Source of the DNA: Penumbrarchaeum sp964445525
GTDB lineage: Archaea > Thermoplasmatota > Penumbrarchaeia > Penumbrarchaeales > Penumbrarchaeaceae
Length of the DNA: 44,742 nt
Direction of reading: 5' to 3'
Assembly: GCA_964445525.1 (NCBI GenBank)
Contig: CAYULA010000030.1
Location: 1-44,742 of the forward strand
Shown: piece by piece, positions 23,550-32,528 of the stretch
How the letters are laid out: every line of letters begins with the position of its first letter
Position numbering within the stretch: the stretch's first letter is position 1
Position numbers and translations under genes: made by a program
Notes under the pieces: generated by a model
Seen by the model: only the letters and a program-made list of their open reading frames with translations
Told to the model about the DNA's origin: nothing
Databases searched by the model: none

Positions 23550-24425
23550 TCTTTCCGGGTCCCGATCTTCTTTTCCGCATACGGGGCATTTACTTTCTGA
23601 TTTGATGAGGACGGTCCCGCAGTTCCGACATTTCTTCTTACTTTCCTGTGGAATGTCTGTTGTCCTGGTTCTGTTCTTTTTCGAAGACCTGTTGGCCGTT
23701 GATTTTTTTCCGGATGATCCGCTCCCCGAATCGGTGATCAGCGAAGCACCGCAGTGAGGGCATAGGCTGTCATCCTGTCCGACACCCTTTTTGCATTTTC
23801 CACAAATATATTCCTCTCCTGTTATCTCCACTCCGCACCAGGGGCATGCATCCTCGTTTCCTTTCAAGGGGCGGCCGCAATCAGAGCATTTGAACATCTC
23901 ATTATCTTCCATATCGGGTTTTTTCTGCATTCTCCTACCCTTGAAGTACGACCAGGTCAAAAATAATGCACCCAGGGTTAGAAGAATAACTCCCACGGAA
24001 CAGTACCAGTCGGGAAGACCCAGGAAGTTTCCACCACCCGCTTCTTTCTTTTTCACGGTGATATTGAAGGAACCGGCCACATACCAATCTTGACCGTCAT
24101 AATGCTCCTCGATAAGCTCTTTTTGTCCAGGTTCCTCAAATCTCAAGTGGCAGGCGAATAATATGACGTTTGCTGATTCATTTATCGTCTCGATCAGGGA
24201 AGGGTCGGCAGTGAAGTTCTTTTCACCGGATGAGAGCCTTGCACCAAAAACAGGATAGGGAGTTTCGTTCAAAACAAGAAATCGTATTGTAATGGACTCA
24301 TCCTGGACGGGATCCTCCGGTTCAATGATACGTTCATTCCTTGTGTATCCTGATGTGGAATGGAAAAGTGTGATCGACAAGGCCAAAACAACAAGCAAAG
24401 GGATCCATATCCGGTATGCACCCAT
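23541..24425 (-). CDS. Membrane protein with three cytoplasmic zinc ribbons
   Basis: A 294-residue protein with a signal peptide (about 1-26), a small extracytoplasmic beta domain with N-x-S/T sites, one membrane segment at about 140-160 and a cytoplasmic tail. The tail carries three zinc ribbons: CSDCGRPLKGNEDACPWCG, CGKCKKGVGQDDSLCPHCG and CRNCGTVLIKSESKCPVCG. A serine/lysine-rich linker separates the second and third. The ribbons may bind protein or nucleic acid. The gene diverges from fen, with 71 bp between starts. The family is not recognised; similar ribbon-tailed membrane proteins are common in Thermoplasmata (general knowledge). Confidence 0.78.
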   Translation of the reverse strand: MGAYRIWIPLLVVLALSITLFHSTSGYTRNERIIEPEDPVQDESITIRFLVLNETPYPVFGARLSSGEKNFTADPSLIETINESANVILFACHLRFEEPGQKELIEEHYDGQDWYVAGSFNITVKKKEAGGGNFLGLPDWYCSVGVILLTLGALFLTWSYFKGRRMQKKPDMEDNEMFKCSDCGRPLKGNEDACPWCGVEITGEEYICGKCKKGVGQDDSLCPHCGASLITDSGSGSSGKKSTANRSSKKNRTRTTDIPQESKKKCRNCGTVLIKSESKCPVCGKEDRDPERSS

Positions 24426-24496
24426 GGTGATGAAACGATCTCTTGGGATATAAGATCAAGGAAAGATTCAAAAGATTTCCTATCAATCGGGGTTTT

Positions 24497-25522
24497 ATGG
24501 GTATCAAGCTCAAAGACATAATTGTGAGGAGGCCCATTGCCGAAGACGAGCTTAAAGGCAAGGTGGTTGCCTTCGATGCATACAACATGCTCTATCAGTT
24601 CATCTCTTCCATCAGGACACCCGAGGGACATCCGCTATCATCTTCCGATGGTACCGTGATATCACATCTCAAAGGTCTTCTGTCCCGTACATCGAACCTG
24701 ATAAAAAACGGTATCAAACCGGTTATGGTATTTGACGGAAAACCCCATGAGCTGAAAAAGGGAACCCTGGACATGAGGAGGGAAAGAAAGGAGAGGGCCC
24801 AGAAGGAATGGGAGAGAGCGGTGGAATTGGGCGATATGGAAAAGGCCAGGAGCAAGGCCATGCAGACCTCACACCTGACAGATGAGATGGTGGATCAGAC
24901 AAGGGAACTCCTTTACAGGATGGGAATCCCCGTTATCCAGGCTCCATCGGATGGTGAGGCTCAGGCCTCATACATGTGCATAAGGGGGGATGCCTATGCC
25001 GTATCCTCTCAGGATTTTGATTCTCTCCTCTTCGGCTGTCCGATATTGATAAGGAACCTTGGTGTAACCGGCCGAAGGAAGCTTCCGGGAAAAAGATCTT
25101 ATGTAAACGTCGATCCCGAGGTCATCCCGTTGAAGGAGACGTTGGAAAGAATGGATGTGACCAGGGAACAGCTGATAGACATGGCGATATTGATCGGGAC
25201 CGACTTCAATGAGGGAGTCAAGGGAATAGGTCCGAAAACGGCTCTCAAACTGGTAAGAGAGTATGGAGACCTCGAAGCCATATCGAATGAAAAGAGGATC
25301 CCCCTCCTGGAATACGATGAGATCAGAAAGATTTTTCTCGATCCTTCTGTCACAGATGAATATTCCCTGAGTTTCAGGGAACCCGACGAAGAGGCCGTCA
25401 AGGAGATGCTAGTTGAGGGCCTGGGTTTCGGCCTCCAGGGAGTGGAGAAAAGCCTGTCGAACATGAGGGGATCGGGAAAAAAGAATGAAAAATCCCAGAC
25501 ATCCCTTGACGGTTTCTGCTGA
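24497..25522 (+). CDS. fen: Flap endonuclease FEN1
   Basis: Structure-specific 5' nuclease that removes flaps from Okazaki fragments and in repair. The start MGIKLKDIIVRRPI matches the family; the frame extends upstream to 24443 but ATG 24497 gives the normal 341 residues. The N region has FDAYNMLYQF, D80 in VFDGKP, the I region has APSDGEAQASYM (E154 in the acidic site), and the helix-hairpin-helix segment is LIGTDFNEGVKGIGPKTALKL. The C-terminal KSQTSLDGFC is a PCNA-interacting motif (Q-x-x-L-x-x-F). A TATA-like box (GGGATATAAG) lies about 45 bp upstream. It converges on the beta-helix protein gene with 7 bp between stops. Confidence 0.96.
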   Translation: MGIKLKDIIVRRPIAEDELKGKVVAFDAYNMLYQFISSIRTPEGHPLSSSDGTVISHLKGLLSRTSNLIKNGIKPVMVFDGKPHELKKGTLDMRRERKERAQKEWERAVELGDMEKARSKAMQTSHLTDEMVDQTRELLYRMGIPVIQAPSDGEAQASYMCIRGDAYAVSSQDFDSLLFGCPILIRNLGVTGRRKLPGKRSYVNVDPEVIPLKETLERMDVTREQLIDMAILIGTDFNEGVKGIGPKTALKLVREYGDLEAISNEKRIPLLEYDEIRKIFLDPSVTDEYSLSFREPDEEAVKEMLVEGLGFGLQGVEKSLSNMRGSGKKNEKSQTSLDGFC

Positions 25523-25529
25523 TAGCTTT

Positions 25530-28500
25530 TCAACCGTTGAAATGATCGATAACCTTATGGGAGCTATCGTCGTACTCCCTGGTTACCATTCCGGGAGGCT
25601 TCTTTCCTCTTTGATCCTGCAAGTCGGTGTCAGGAAGATCGAATCCGGAGGTGTCCCTCGTCCTCTTCAGCTGCCAGCCGACAAGTGCCAAAAAACCTGC
25701 GGCAACAATAATTCCTATTATTATGAGAATGATGAAACCCGGTCCGCCGCTTTCTTCCTCCTTTTCATCTTCCGGGGTCCTTTTCACGGGAATATCTCCC
25801 ATTTCAAGAATCTGACCATCTTCAAGGAAGAAATCGAATTTCGAGTCGTCGTACCCGGGAAGGGATACTATGAGATGATTCTCACCTTCGGCTACCGGAA
25901 ACCGGAACCATCCGGTTTCATTGGTGGTGGTCCTCTCCCCTGACTTGGCTCTTACGGTAGCATTTGGTAACGGATTTCCTGAACCGTCCACAACTCTCCC
26001 CGTGATCATTCCTTTGCCTTCGCTGAGATCGAATTCCGTGGTGAAATACCAATCAAATGGCACAAGCGGGTTTCCCGCCATATCGTAACCCGTGATCCTG
26101 AGGGAGTATCTTCTCCCGTAATCGAGGGGCTGTTTCGGTGAGAAGGTCAGATTTCTACCGTTCCAGTTGATGTTCCCCTCCACATCTTCAATGTCGATCT
26201 CAATAGAAGAAGGGTCCATCTCCTCGGAGAAACCTATTACCATATCGGTGCTGACATTGACTCCTTTGCCGGTTGGATCAAAGGAGATAACAGTGGGCTG
26301 GGTTATATCGAAATGGAAGGTCCTGCTCACCGAGACATTATTTCCGGCTCCGTCAATGACCATCAGCTCGATCTCATGGGTGCCGTCTTCTGAAAAATCG
26401 ATGGTTATGGTGTCTTCGGGATCGAAATATTTCGGTGATCCGCCGTCCAGAATAAGAACGACCTCATTGATACCGGTCATAAGATCGGCAGCGGTCCAGA
26501 CAACATTGAACTCGCCGTTGTAAAGGCCTCCCTCCTCGGGGTGATCCACAATAAGGTCAGGGGGATTCAGATCGACTATAACGGTTCTCTCCTTGGTAAC
26601 GTTGTTCCCGGCGTTATCGAAGCTCCTTATGTATATATGGTGAGATCCTTCAGAAAGACCGTTCAAGGTGTATTCCCTTGAAAGACCGACATCGATCCAA
26701 TCCTCGCTGCCCCATCTGATAAGGAAACGGGAGATGTTGGAACCCGGATCCATGGAATACCATTTGAATGAAACGCTTCCGGTATTGTTGACATACATAT
26801 CTCCCGGATAGATTATATCCAGACGCGGGGGATCGGGATCGACCGTTACGTTCAACGTATCATTTTTCCTGTTTCCAGCCATATCCTTTGCAAGGATGGA
26901 GACGGTGTGATCTCCAGGAGACAGATCGCTGAGGGTATACTCGTAATACAATCCTATTCCCTGATACGATGACCCGTCCAGTGAAAGGGAGAAGCTACCG
27001 ATGTCTGTAATATTGTCATAAGAGGTCCATGTAATCGTGGGGGAGGTCATACTTGTAAGAAGGTGGCCGTTCTCTCCCGTATCTATCCTGATGAAAGGGT
27101 CAGAAACATCCACGGTAAATGAGACCGATGCCGTATCATTGTGTTCTGCAAGGTCGAAGACGGTCACTTCCACCGTATGCTCTCCCTCGGATAGTTCATG
27201 GAATGTGATGTTTTCCCATAATCCCTTGTCAACCGGCTCTCCGCCGTCCAGTGAAACCTCGAACCGGTCAAGGGCAATATTGTCCGTTCCGGTGTACAGA
27301 ACGGTGACCGTTCTATTGGAGATGAAATCGTCGCCTTCCGGTTCGTCTATTCTTATTCTGGGAGCCACGGTATCGGGTGATGATTTGACCCTTCTGCTCT
27401 GATTGCTCAAAGCAATGGAATTGTCGGCAATCACGTAATAATAATAGGCTCTTCCCGGTTTTACCTCATAATCACGGAATAGGAGCTCCGATCCGTCAAC
27501 GGAAGCGTGGAAAAGCTCTCCCCCGCTTCTCTCACTTCTGTAGATAAGGTATCTCTCTATCTCGATTCCCGGTCCGTAGAACGGAGCAAGCCATGAGATA
27601 TCAATGTATGTTGACTGGGGACTTGCCCTGACGTTCCAGGGAGGATGGAATACATCTGGAATGGCGGGATTTTTCAGGGGTTTCATATCTCGGCTTCCTC
27701 CCCCGGCCACGGGATATGAGAGGTCAACTATACCGTCGCTGTTGCCATCAACTCCCCTCCAGTCATACCAGAAATTTCCCCTTTCCGATGTGGTGTTGTA
27801 CCAGTAGTTACCGGGATTCAGATCGCTTGCCTGAACATTTTCCTGCTTGAATGAGGCCCCGGAGCCGTTGTTGTAGTAGAAATGATTGGCAAATACCTGA
27901 TTTCCGCTTCCGGAATTGGTATAGAGTTCCACTCCGAATGAATCCGATTTTGCCACGTAATTATCCACTATCCTGTTGTAAAGCGCGGAGATAACGTTTA
28001 TTCCCTTGAAGTTCCTGGTGGCGATATTTTCCCTGACCAGATTATTGTGTCCTCCTGAGAGTGTTATCCCGTATCCGTTGCGCTTCAACCTGTTGGAAGA
28101 GACAAGGTTATCGTCTCCGGTTACCTTGATCCCCCATCCGTTGCCGAAAGCTGTGTTGTGGTGTATTTGATTGTTCTCGCTGTCCACCAACACACCCACA
28201 TTGCTTGATTCATCCAGATAATTGTGGCTTATCTCATTTCTGTCGGATGTTCCGGAGATCATTATGCCGTTGTTGACCATTCTCGCAACGGTATTGTTGG
28301 AAATTCTGTTTTCGGGGGAATCGACAAGTCTTATTCCGTTGTATCCGATCACTATCTGATCGAACATATCCATTGTATTGTTGATCACGGAACAATCCGT
28401 GGAACTCTCCAGCCTGATGGCATCGGCCGAAACCATTGCATAGAGCAGGTTTCCCCTAATGGTAATGTTGGAGGATCCGGAGATCCTTATCCCCGCATCG

Positions 28501-28835
28501 TTTGCCCGGGTAATGTTGAGATTATCAATTATGAGGTGCAGATCGACATTCTCGATTTCAACACCGTGATCGCTCATGGCAATAATTCGGTAATCTGAGA
28601 TGATTATGGGATTCGTCCTGCTCCCGTTACCGGCCCATCCTTCCGTGGAAGCCTGGTTAACAAGGTCAGTATTTCCGTTTATCTCCATAGGAAAATGATC
28701 GGTTTGCTGTTTTGTCGGAATGGTTGGTGCGCTCATCATCCCGGTATTGATTATGATAATTGATGCAGAGATGCACATTGCAAAGACGGATAATGCCATC
28801 AATCTGTTGGAAGTAGACCTTTTCAAATGGACCAT
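25530..28835 (-). CDS. Large surface protein: beta-helix, Ig-like repeats, membrane anchor
   Basis: An 1101-residue secreted protein held by one C-terminal membrane segment (about 1030-1053) with a short cytoplasmic tail. A signal anchor at about 12-32 is followed by a right-handed parallel beta-helix of NosD/PbH1 type (about 60-330; repeats such as NRISNNTVARMVNNGIMISG and later N-x-x-x-x-N steps). A fibronectin type III-like domain follows (about 390-470), then four Ig-like repeats of about 90 residues, each with a LSEGEHTVEVTVFD-like strand. A Big_5-like domain (FDPTGKGVNVSTDMVIGFSE) and a carboxypeptidase regulatory-like domain (ITGRVVDGSGNPLPNATVRA) complete the ectodomain. It may bind polysaccharide or form a surface layer. 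Last gene of a minus-strand run behind the UbiA gene. Confidence 0.85.
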   Translation of the reverse strand: MVHLKRSTSNRLMALSVFAMCISASIIIINTGMMSAPTIPTKQQTDHFPMEINGNTDLVNQASTEGWAGNGSRTNPIIISDYRIIAMSDHGVEIENVDLHLIIDNLNITRANDAGIRISGSSNITIRGNLLYAMVSADAIRLESSTDCSVINNTMDMFDQIVIGYNGIRLVDSPENRISNNTVARMVNNGIMISGTSDRNEISHNYLDESSNVGVLVDSENNQIHHNTAFGNGWGIKVTGDDNLVSSNRLKRNGYGITLSGGHNNLVRENIATRNFKGINVISALYNRIVDNYVAKSDSFGVELYTNSGSGNQVFANHFYYNNGSGASFKQENVQASDLNPGNYWYNTTSERGNFWYDWRGVDGNSDGIVDLSYPVAGGGSRDMKPLKNPAIPDVFHPPWNVRASPQSTYIDISWLAPFYGPGIEIERYLIYRSERSGGELFHASVDGSELLFRDYEVKPGRAYYYYVIADNSIALSNQSRRVKSSPDTVAPRIRIDEPEGDDFISNRTVTVLYTGTDNIALDRFEVSLDGGEPVDKGLWENITFHELSEGEHTVEVTVFDLAEHNDTASVSFTVDVSDPFIRIDTGENGHLLTSMTSPTITWTSYDNITDIGSFSLSLDGSSYQGIGLYYEYTLSDLSPGDHTVSILAKDMAGNRKNDTLNVTVDPDPPRLDIIYPGDMYVNNTGSVSFKWYSMDPGSNISRFLIRWGSEDWIDVGLSREYTLNGLSEGSHHIYIRSFDNAGNNVTKERTVIVDLNPPDLIVDHPEEGGLYNGEFNVVWTAADLMTGINEVVLILDGGSPKYFDPEDTITIDFSEDGTHEIELMVIDGAGNNVSVSRTFHFDITQPTVISFDPTGKGVNVSTDMVIGFSEEMDPSSIEIDIEDVEGNINWNGRNLTFSPKQPLDYGRRYSLRITGYDMAGNPLVPFDWYFTTEFDLSEGKGMITGRVVDGSGNPLPNATVRAKSGERTTTNETGWFRFPVAEGENHLIVSLPGYDDSKFDFFLEDGQILEMGDIPVKRTPEDEKEEESGGPGFIILIIIGIIVAAGFLALVGWQLKRTRDTSGFDLPDTDLQDQRGKKPPGMVTREYDDSSHKVIDHFNG

Positions 28836-28906
28836 CTCCGGTTCATACCGACCGGATTACTATGGACAGGATGATGAAAAAGGTTTCTGGGTCATATGCG
28901 GATGGT

Positions 28907-29746
28907 TTAGACAAATGAGATGGAAACGAAAGCTATCATCGCAAGGATCATCCCGTTTTTGAGATCTCTTTGTGAAGAGGATGGAGACCTTCCGGGCAGG
29001 GATGATAATAAAAAGAAGAAATCAGCAATCATTACGACAACGATGTAGGCCGGATTGAGATCCAAGAACGGAATCAGCAGGAGACTTATAAAAATGGCTA
29101 CATAGCAGATGCCGGAGGCGATGGAACCGGTGAAATCCTTCCCACTCTTAACGGGCAGGGAATGGCGGTAACCGAGATCCCCTTCCATATCCTCGATATC
29201 CTTCCTGAGCTCCCTGGATAGATTGATCAGTGCCGCCATCAAGGCCAGGGTAAGGACCACAGGACCGGGATCTCCGAAATACGATGAACCGAATATGAAT
29301 GGAAGGGCGGTCAGGATCGAGACGGTTATGTTCCCTGCAAGTCCTTCTTTCTTGAAAAAAATCTCATAGGCCGAGATAATGCCCATCGAAGCTACTATAA
29401 TTATCAGAGGGAGAAGGACCCGGCCATTCCGGGAAACCAGAGCTGTCAGTATTATCGGGATGGTCCAAAGCAGTAGAAAGAGGAACCTGGCCGTTGAAAT
29501 TGACACCTTTCCGGAGGCAATAGGCCTTTCGGGATGGATCTTTCTATCGATATCTATGTCATTGATATCGTTCAGAAGATTTCCACCCGAAAGAACGGAG
29601 AAAGCGGATATCATCAAAAGCAAGAGAGGCAGATGGAGGGGATCGGGATCATTTTCTGCCACCGCCCATCCTATCCAGACCCCGGCTGCCGCCAGAAGAC
29701 CGTTCAACGGTCTCAACGCTATTGCGAGGTCCTCTGCCGCCGGCAT
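28907..29746 (-). CDS. ubiA: UbiA-family prenyltransferase (digeranylgeranylglyceryl phosphate synthase type)
   Basis: An integral membrane enzyme that probably adds the second geranylgeranyl chain to geranylgeranylglyceryl phosphate, forming the archaeal lipid core. The first aspartate-rich motif is NLLNDINDIDIDRKIHPERP (about 56-75), and the second is RKDIEDMEGD (about 181-190). Eight or nine membrane helices are visible. The length of 279 residues is normal. The start at 29746 keeps the LRPLNGLLAA helix that the family needs, so the gene genuinely overlaps the end of the upstream gene by 98 bp. The reductase at 3128-4375 would act later in the pathway. Other UbiA substrates cannot be excluded. 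Confidence 0.88.
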   Translation of the reverse strand: MPAAEDLAIALRPLNGLLAAAGVWIGWAVAENDPDPLHLPLLLLMISAFSVLSGGNLLNDINDIDIDRKIHPERPIASGKVSISTARFLFLLLWTIPIILTALVSRNGRVLLPLIIIVASMGIISAYEIFFKKEGLAGNITVSILTALPFIFGSSYFGDPGPVVLTLALMAALINLSRELRKDIEDMEGDLGYRHSLPVKSGKDFTGSIASGICYVAIFISLLLIPFLDLNPAYIVVVMIADFFFLLSSLPGRSPSSSQRDLKNGMILAMIAFVSISFV

Positions 29747-32273
29747 GCTTGTCGGAAGAACCCTCGTTTCGATTTAAAGGATTCGACATTCTTGGATAAA
29801 GAACAACTATGATTCCGGCGACAAGAAGTAAAGTAAGAACGGCAATTCCGATCCAGGTTGCGGGTACGCCACCGTTTTCATCCCTTTCCGGTTCAGGATA
29901 CGAGAGCATAATTCTCTGGGTCCAGAATCCATCTTCACTCGAGAAATTCAGGATTATTGATTCAAGGGTACCGTTTCGGGGTGCGAAAACCATGATTTCA
30001 AGGGGTATGGTGTAGGGAATCCTGGGAATGTTGGCGGGATCCAGGATAACGGAGTATCCCTCATCCAGTCCCTGGATCTCCAGGGATACGGATTCAATGG
30101 TCCCATTCTCAGGGAAAAGCTCCAGATCGAGTGCTCCGACCAATCCCCCCTCCCGGTCGTTCTCCAATTCGAGAGGTTTGCCGGCTCCGCTTATTTTTAG
30201 AGAGATCTCCGGAGGGGTGGTATCTATTCTGATCGTATCCTGTCTGACCATATTCCCGGAGGTTCCCTGGATGAGGATAAAATAGGGGCCGTCGTTCATC
30301 AGAGCACGTATGCTCAGCTCGATTTCGGCCGGCGGTACAACCTCTCTTTGAGAAAAAGAGGTCTCCAGATCGTCTATGACCTCCACTACGGATATGTTCA
30401 CACTCTCAGAGAAACCATTTGTCGAGATCACGGTTACCATGGTTATGATCTCCTCTCCCTGACCAATCTCCAGGCTGGATTCCTCCATGAATATATCAAA
30501 ATCGGCAACGGAGCTCTTTTTCACTTCTATAGAAAATCCCAATGCCCTTTTTCTGCTGTCGGATGAGGACCCCAGCAGGAAGAAATGGTGCTTCATGAGG
30601 TCGGCTCCCGGTTGAACCTTGACAGTGGATGATATCGAGATGGGACTGCCGAGAGGATCCACCGCGCTTCTGTTGAATGCCAGTTCGATTCCGGTCGGAA
30701 GCCTGTAAGGTGACAGAACGAACGGAGAACCCACATCGGTCTCGCTGAGTACCCTGAAATCGAACGATCTCTGCCTGTCTCTTCCAACGGAACCTTCCAG
30801 TATGGATTTGGAGAAATTGACCGGTCTGAGGTCGTCAACCACCAATGCGGTTACGGACTTTTTCACCTTTCCGGCGCTGCCCTCCAATCCGAATTCCAGT
30901 TCATACGAACCGGGCTGGGAAAAACCTGGAAATCGGTAGCTGTAAAGACCGGTCGAACCGATAGTTGGAGCGGCGGGAAGGGAAACGGATGATCCCGATA
31001 CGGATGGCGTGAATTCTATGTTCCCATCGTATCCGCCCTTGGATCTGACAATGAACGGAACCTCTATCGATTCGTTGAGGGATAGGGTTGTGGAGTCGAA
31101 TGGAAGTATGACATCCACTCCGGGATCGTCGTGATAGATCATGGTAAGGTACCCTAGCCCGGAAAGGGCAAAAACCTCGTTTCCCTTGTGATAGGGATCA
31201 AGGTCGTGGATGCCTGTCCCCATCATGATGAAGTCCTCCCTGTAGAGTTCTTTTACCTTGAAACCGTTCTCGAAATAAAGAAGGGCAATCCTGTTGTTGT
31301 AGGAGGCCATGGAGATCACCGGTCTCCCCTCAATCTCCCCCATCTCGAGCCCGTATACCATTCTACCCTCGGAGTGTACTATTCTCTTGGAGAAACCATC
31401 GCCATTTGGGTATATCTGGTGGACATCGCCGTTGAAATCGGAAGCATAAATCTCCTTTCCAGGTATTGTGGGGTCGAGATCGAGTATCACAAGATCGATG
31501 ACCGAATGGCCAACAAATGCGATGTCTTTTGCCGTCCAGTTCCCTGGAGAACCTGTTATTAGGGTAACATTTCTATCAATACCGCCCACAACGATCTCCA
31601 TACCCGGATTTTCCGGAAGAAGATCGTCTGCAAAACAGGTATCTATTGCAAAATTGTCCTTGAAAAGCAGTTCCGACTCCCATGTGTCCCCGTTCCTGGT
31701 AAGTAAAAAGGCTCTCTGCTCCTCCCCCACGACCACGATTTCCGGTCCCTGATTGTTTTCTACGATCTCAGCTATGGCGACCTCGTAGAGCCAGTCAGTC
31801 CCCTCCCATATAACCTCCGAGTTCCATTTTCCGTTGTCGAAGCCGTACAATCTGACGGAATAGTCCATATCAGCCGAAATGAGTTCGTCTCCCTCTCTCT
31901 CCGGAATAATATCTCCGGCTGCCAGGGAGTATACCTCTGCGGGATCGGTGGGAACATCGTTGATGTATACATGTTTCACGAGATCTGTATTCCAGCTCAT
32001 ATCGGAGCCATAGGTAACGGTTATCCTTCCGTTTCTGGAACAGACCGCCATCTCGTTCAGATCGTTTCCTGGAATGAGGTCCCCGAATGCCGCCCGGAAC
32101 AGGAGGTCTGATTCCTTGTACAATCTTTGATGATCGAATATTAAATCTTCAATTTCTTTATTGCCAGATGTTTGTGCGTTCGCCTTATCCAAAACGGTAT
32201 CATGAAAAGCAACCGTGATAATTGGTGTGCATATGATAATGAGAACCAGGTACTGGACAGGTGATCGGTCCAT
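29649..32273 (-). CDS. Secreted beta-propeller and Ig-like surface protein with C-terminal anchor
   Basis: An 874-residue protein with a signal peptide (about 1-34). Residues 50-370 form repeated FG-GAP/VCBS-like propeller blades, each with a G-D-x-x-P-x-x-x-G-x-E-x-x-x-x pattern (for example GDIIPEREGDELISADMDYS). Beta-sandwich domains follow, one or two of them of the alpha-galactosidase NEW3/COG1470-like kind. A membrane segment lies at about 810-835, and a glycine/arginine-rich cytoplasmic tail ends RGLDRMGGGRK. The tail is encoded within the start of the UbiA gene in another frame. The role is unknown; it is likely part of the cell surface. Confidence 0.82.
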   Translation of the reverse strand: MDRSPVQYLVLIIICTPIITVAFHDTVLDKANAQTSGNKEIEDLIFDHQRLYKESDLLFRAAFGDLIPGNDLNEMAVCSRNGRITVTYGSDMSWNTDLVKHVYINDVPTDPAEVYSLAAGDIIPEREGDELISADMDYSVRLYGFDNGKWNSEVIWEGTDWLYEVAIAEIVENNQGPEIVVVGEEQRAFLLTRNGDTWESELLFKDNFAIDTCFADDLLPENPGMEIVVGGIDRNVTLITGSPGNWTAKDIAFVGHSVIDLVILDLDPTIPGKEIYASDFNGDVHQIYPNGDGFSKRIVHSEGRMVYGLEMGEIEGRPVISMASYNNRIALLYFENGFKVKELYREDFIMMGTGIHDLDPYHKGNEVFALSGLGYLTMIYHDDPGVDVILPFDSTTLSLNESIEVPFIVRSKGGYDGNIEFTPSVSGSSVSLPAAPTIGSTGLYSYRFPGFSQPGSYELEFGLEGSAGKVKKSVTALVVDDLRPVNFSKSILEGSVGRDRQRSFDFRVLSETDVGSPFVLSPYRLPTGIELAFNRSAVDPLGSPISISSTVKVQPGADLMKHHFFLLGSSSDSRKRALGFSIEVKKSSVADFDIFMEESSLEIGQGEEIITMVTVISTNGFSESVNISVVEVIDDLETSFSQREVVPPAEIELSIRALMNDGPYFILIQGTSGNMVRQDTIRIDTTPPEISLKISGAGKPLELENDREGGLVGALDLELFPENGTIESVSLEIQGLDEGYSVILDPANIPRIPYTIPLEIMVFAPRNGTLESIILNFSSEDGFWTQRIMLSYPEPERDENGGVPATWIGIAVLTLLLVAGIIVVLYPRMSNPLNRNEGSSDKHAGGRGPRNSVETVERSSGGSRGLDRMGGGRK

Positions 32274-32528
32274 GCATGATAATCTCTTGTAACATCTATT
32301 TTATCATATCGGTTCAATGTGGATATTCGATTCAATTGGTGAGTGATGTATAGATTCAATAATCATATGTATGTAACATAAAAAAATGAAAGGAAGACGC
32401 AATGTCCTAATTATATTCTTCAAATTTATCTTTATCGTAAAGGTCTTTTGCATAATTCGTTTTGAATTGACCTAGGAAGTTTCAAATACCTGGGTAGACT
32501 AGGTAAAAAATGCCCAGGGGGCGATTCG
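32274..32528. other. A/T-rich divergent intergenic region
   Basis: These 255 bases separate the surface-protein gene (minus) from the CoA-transferase operon (plus). They contain several A/T-rich boxes (for example CAAATTTATC near 32419-32430 on the plus strand) that could serve promoters in both directions. I see no RNA gene, and only a weak hairpin (CCTGGGTA/TGCCCAGG region near 32490-32520) just before the operon. Confidence 0.4.
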
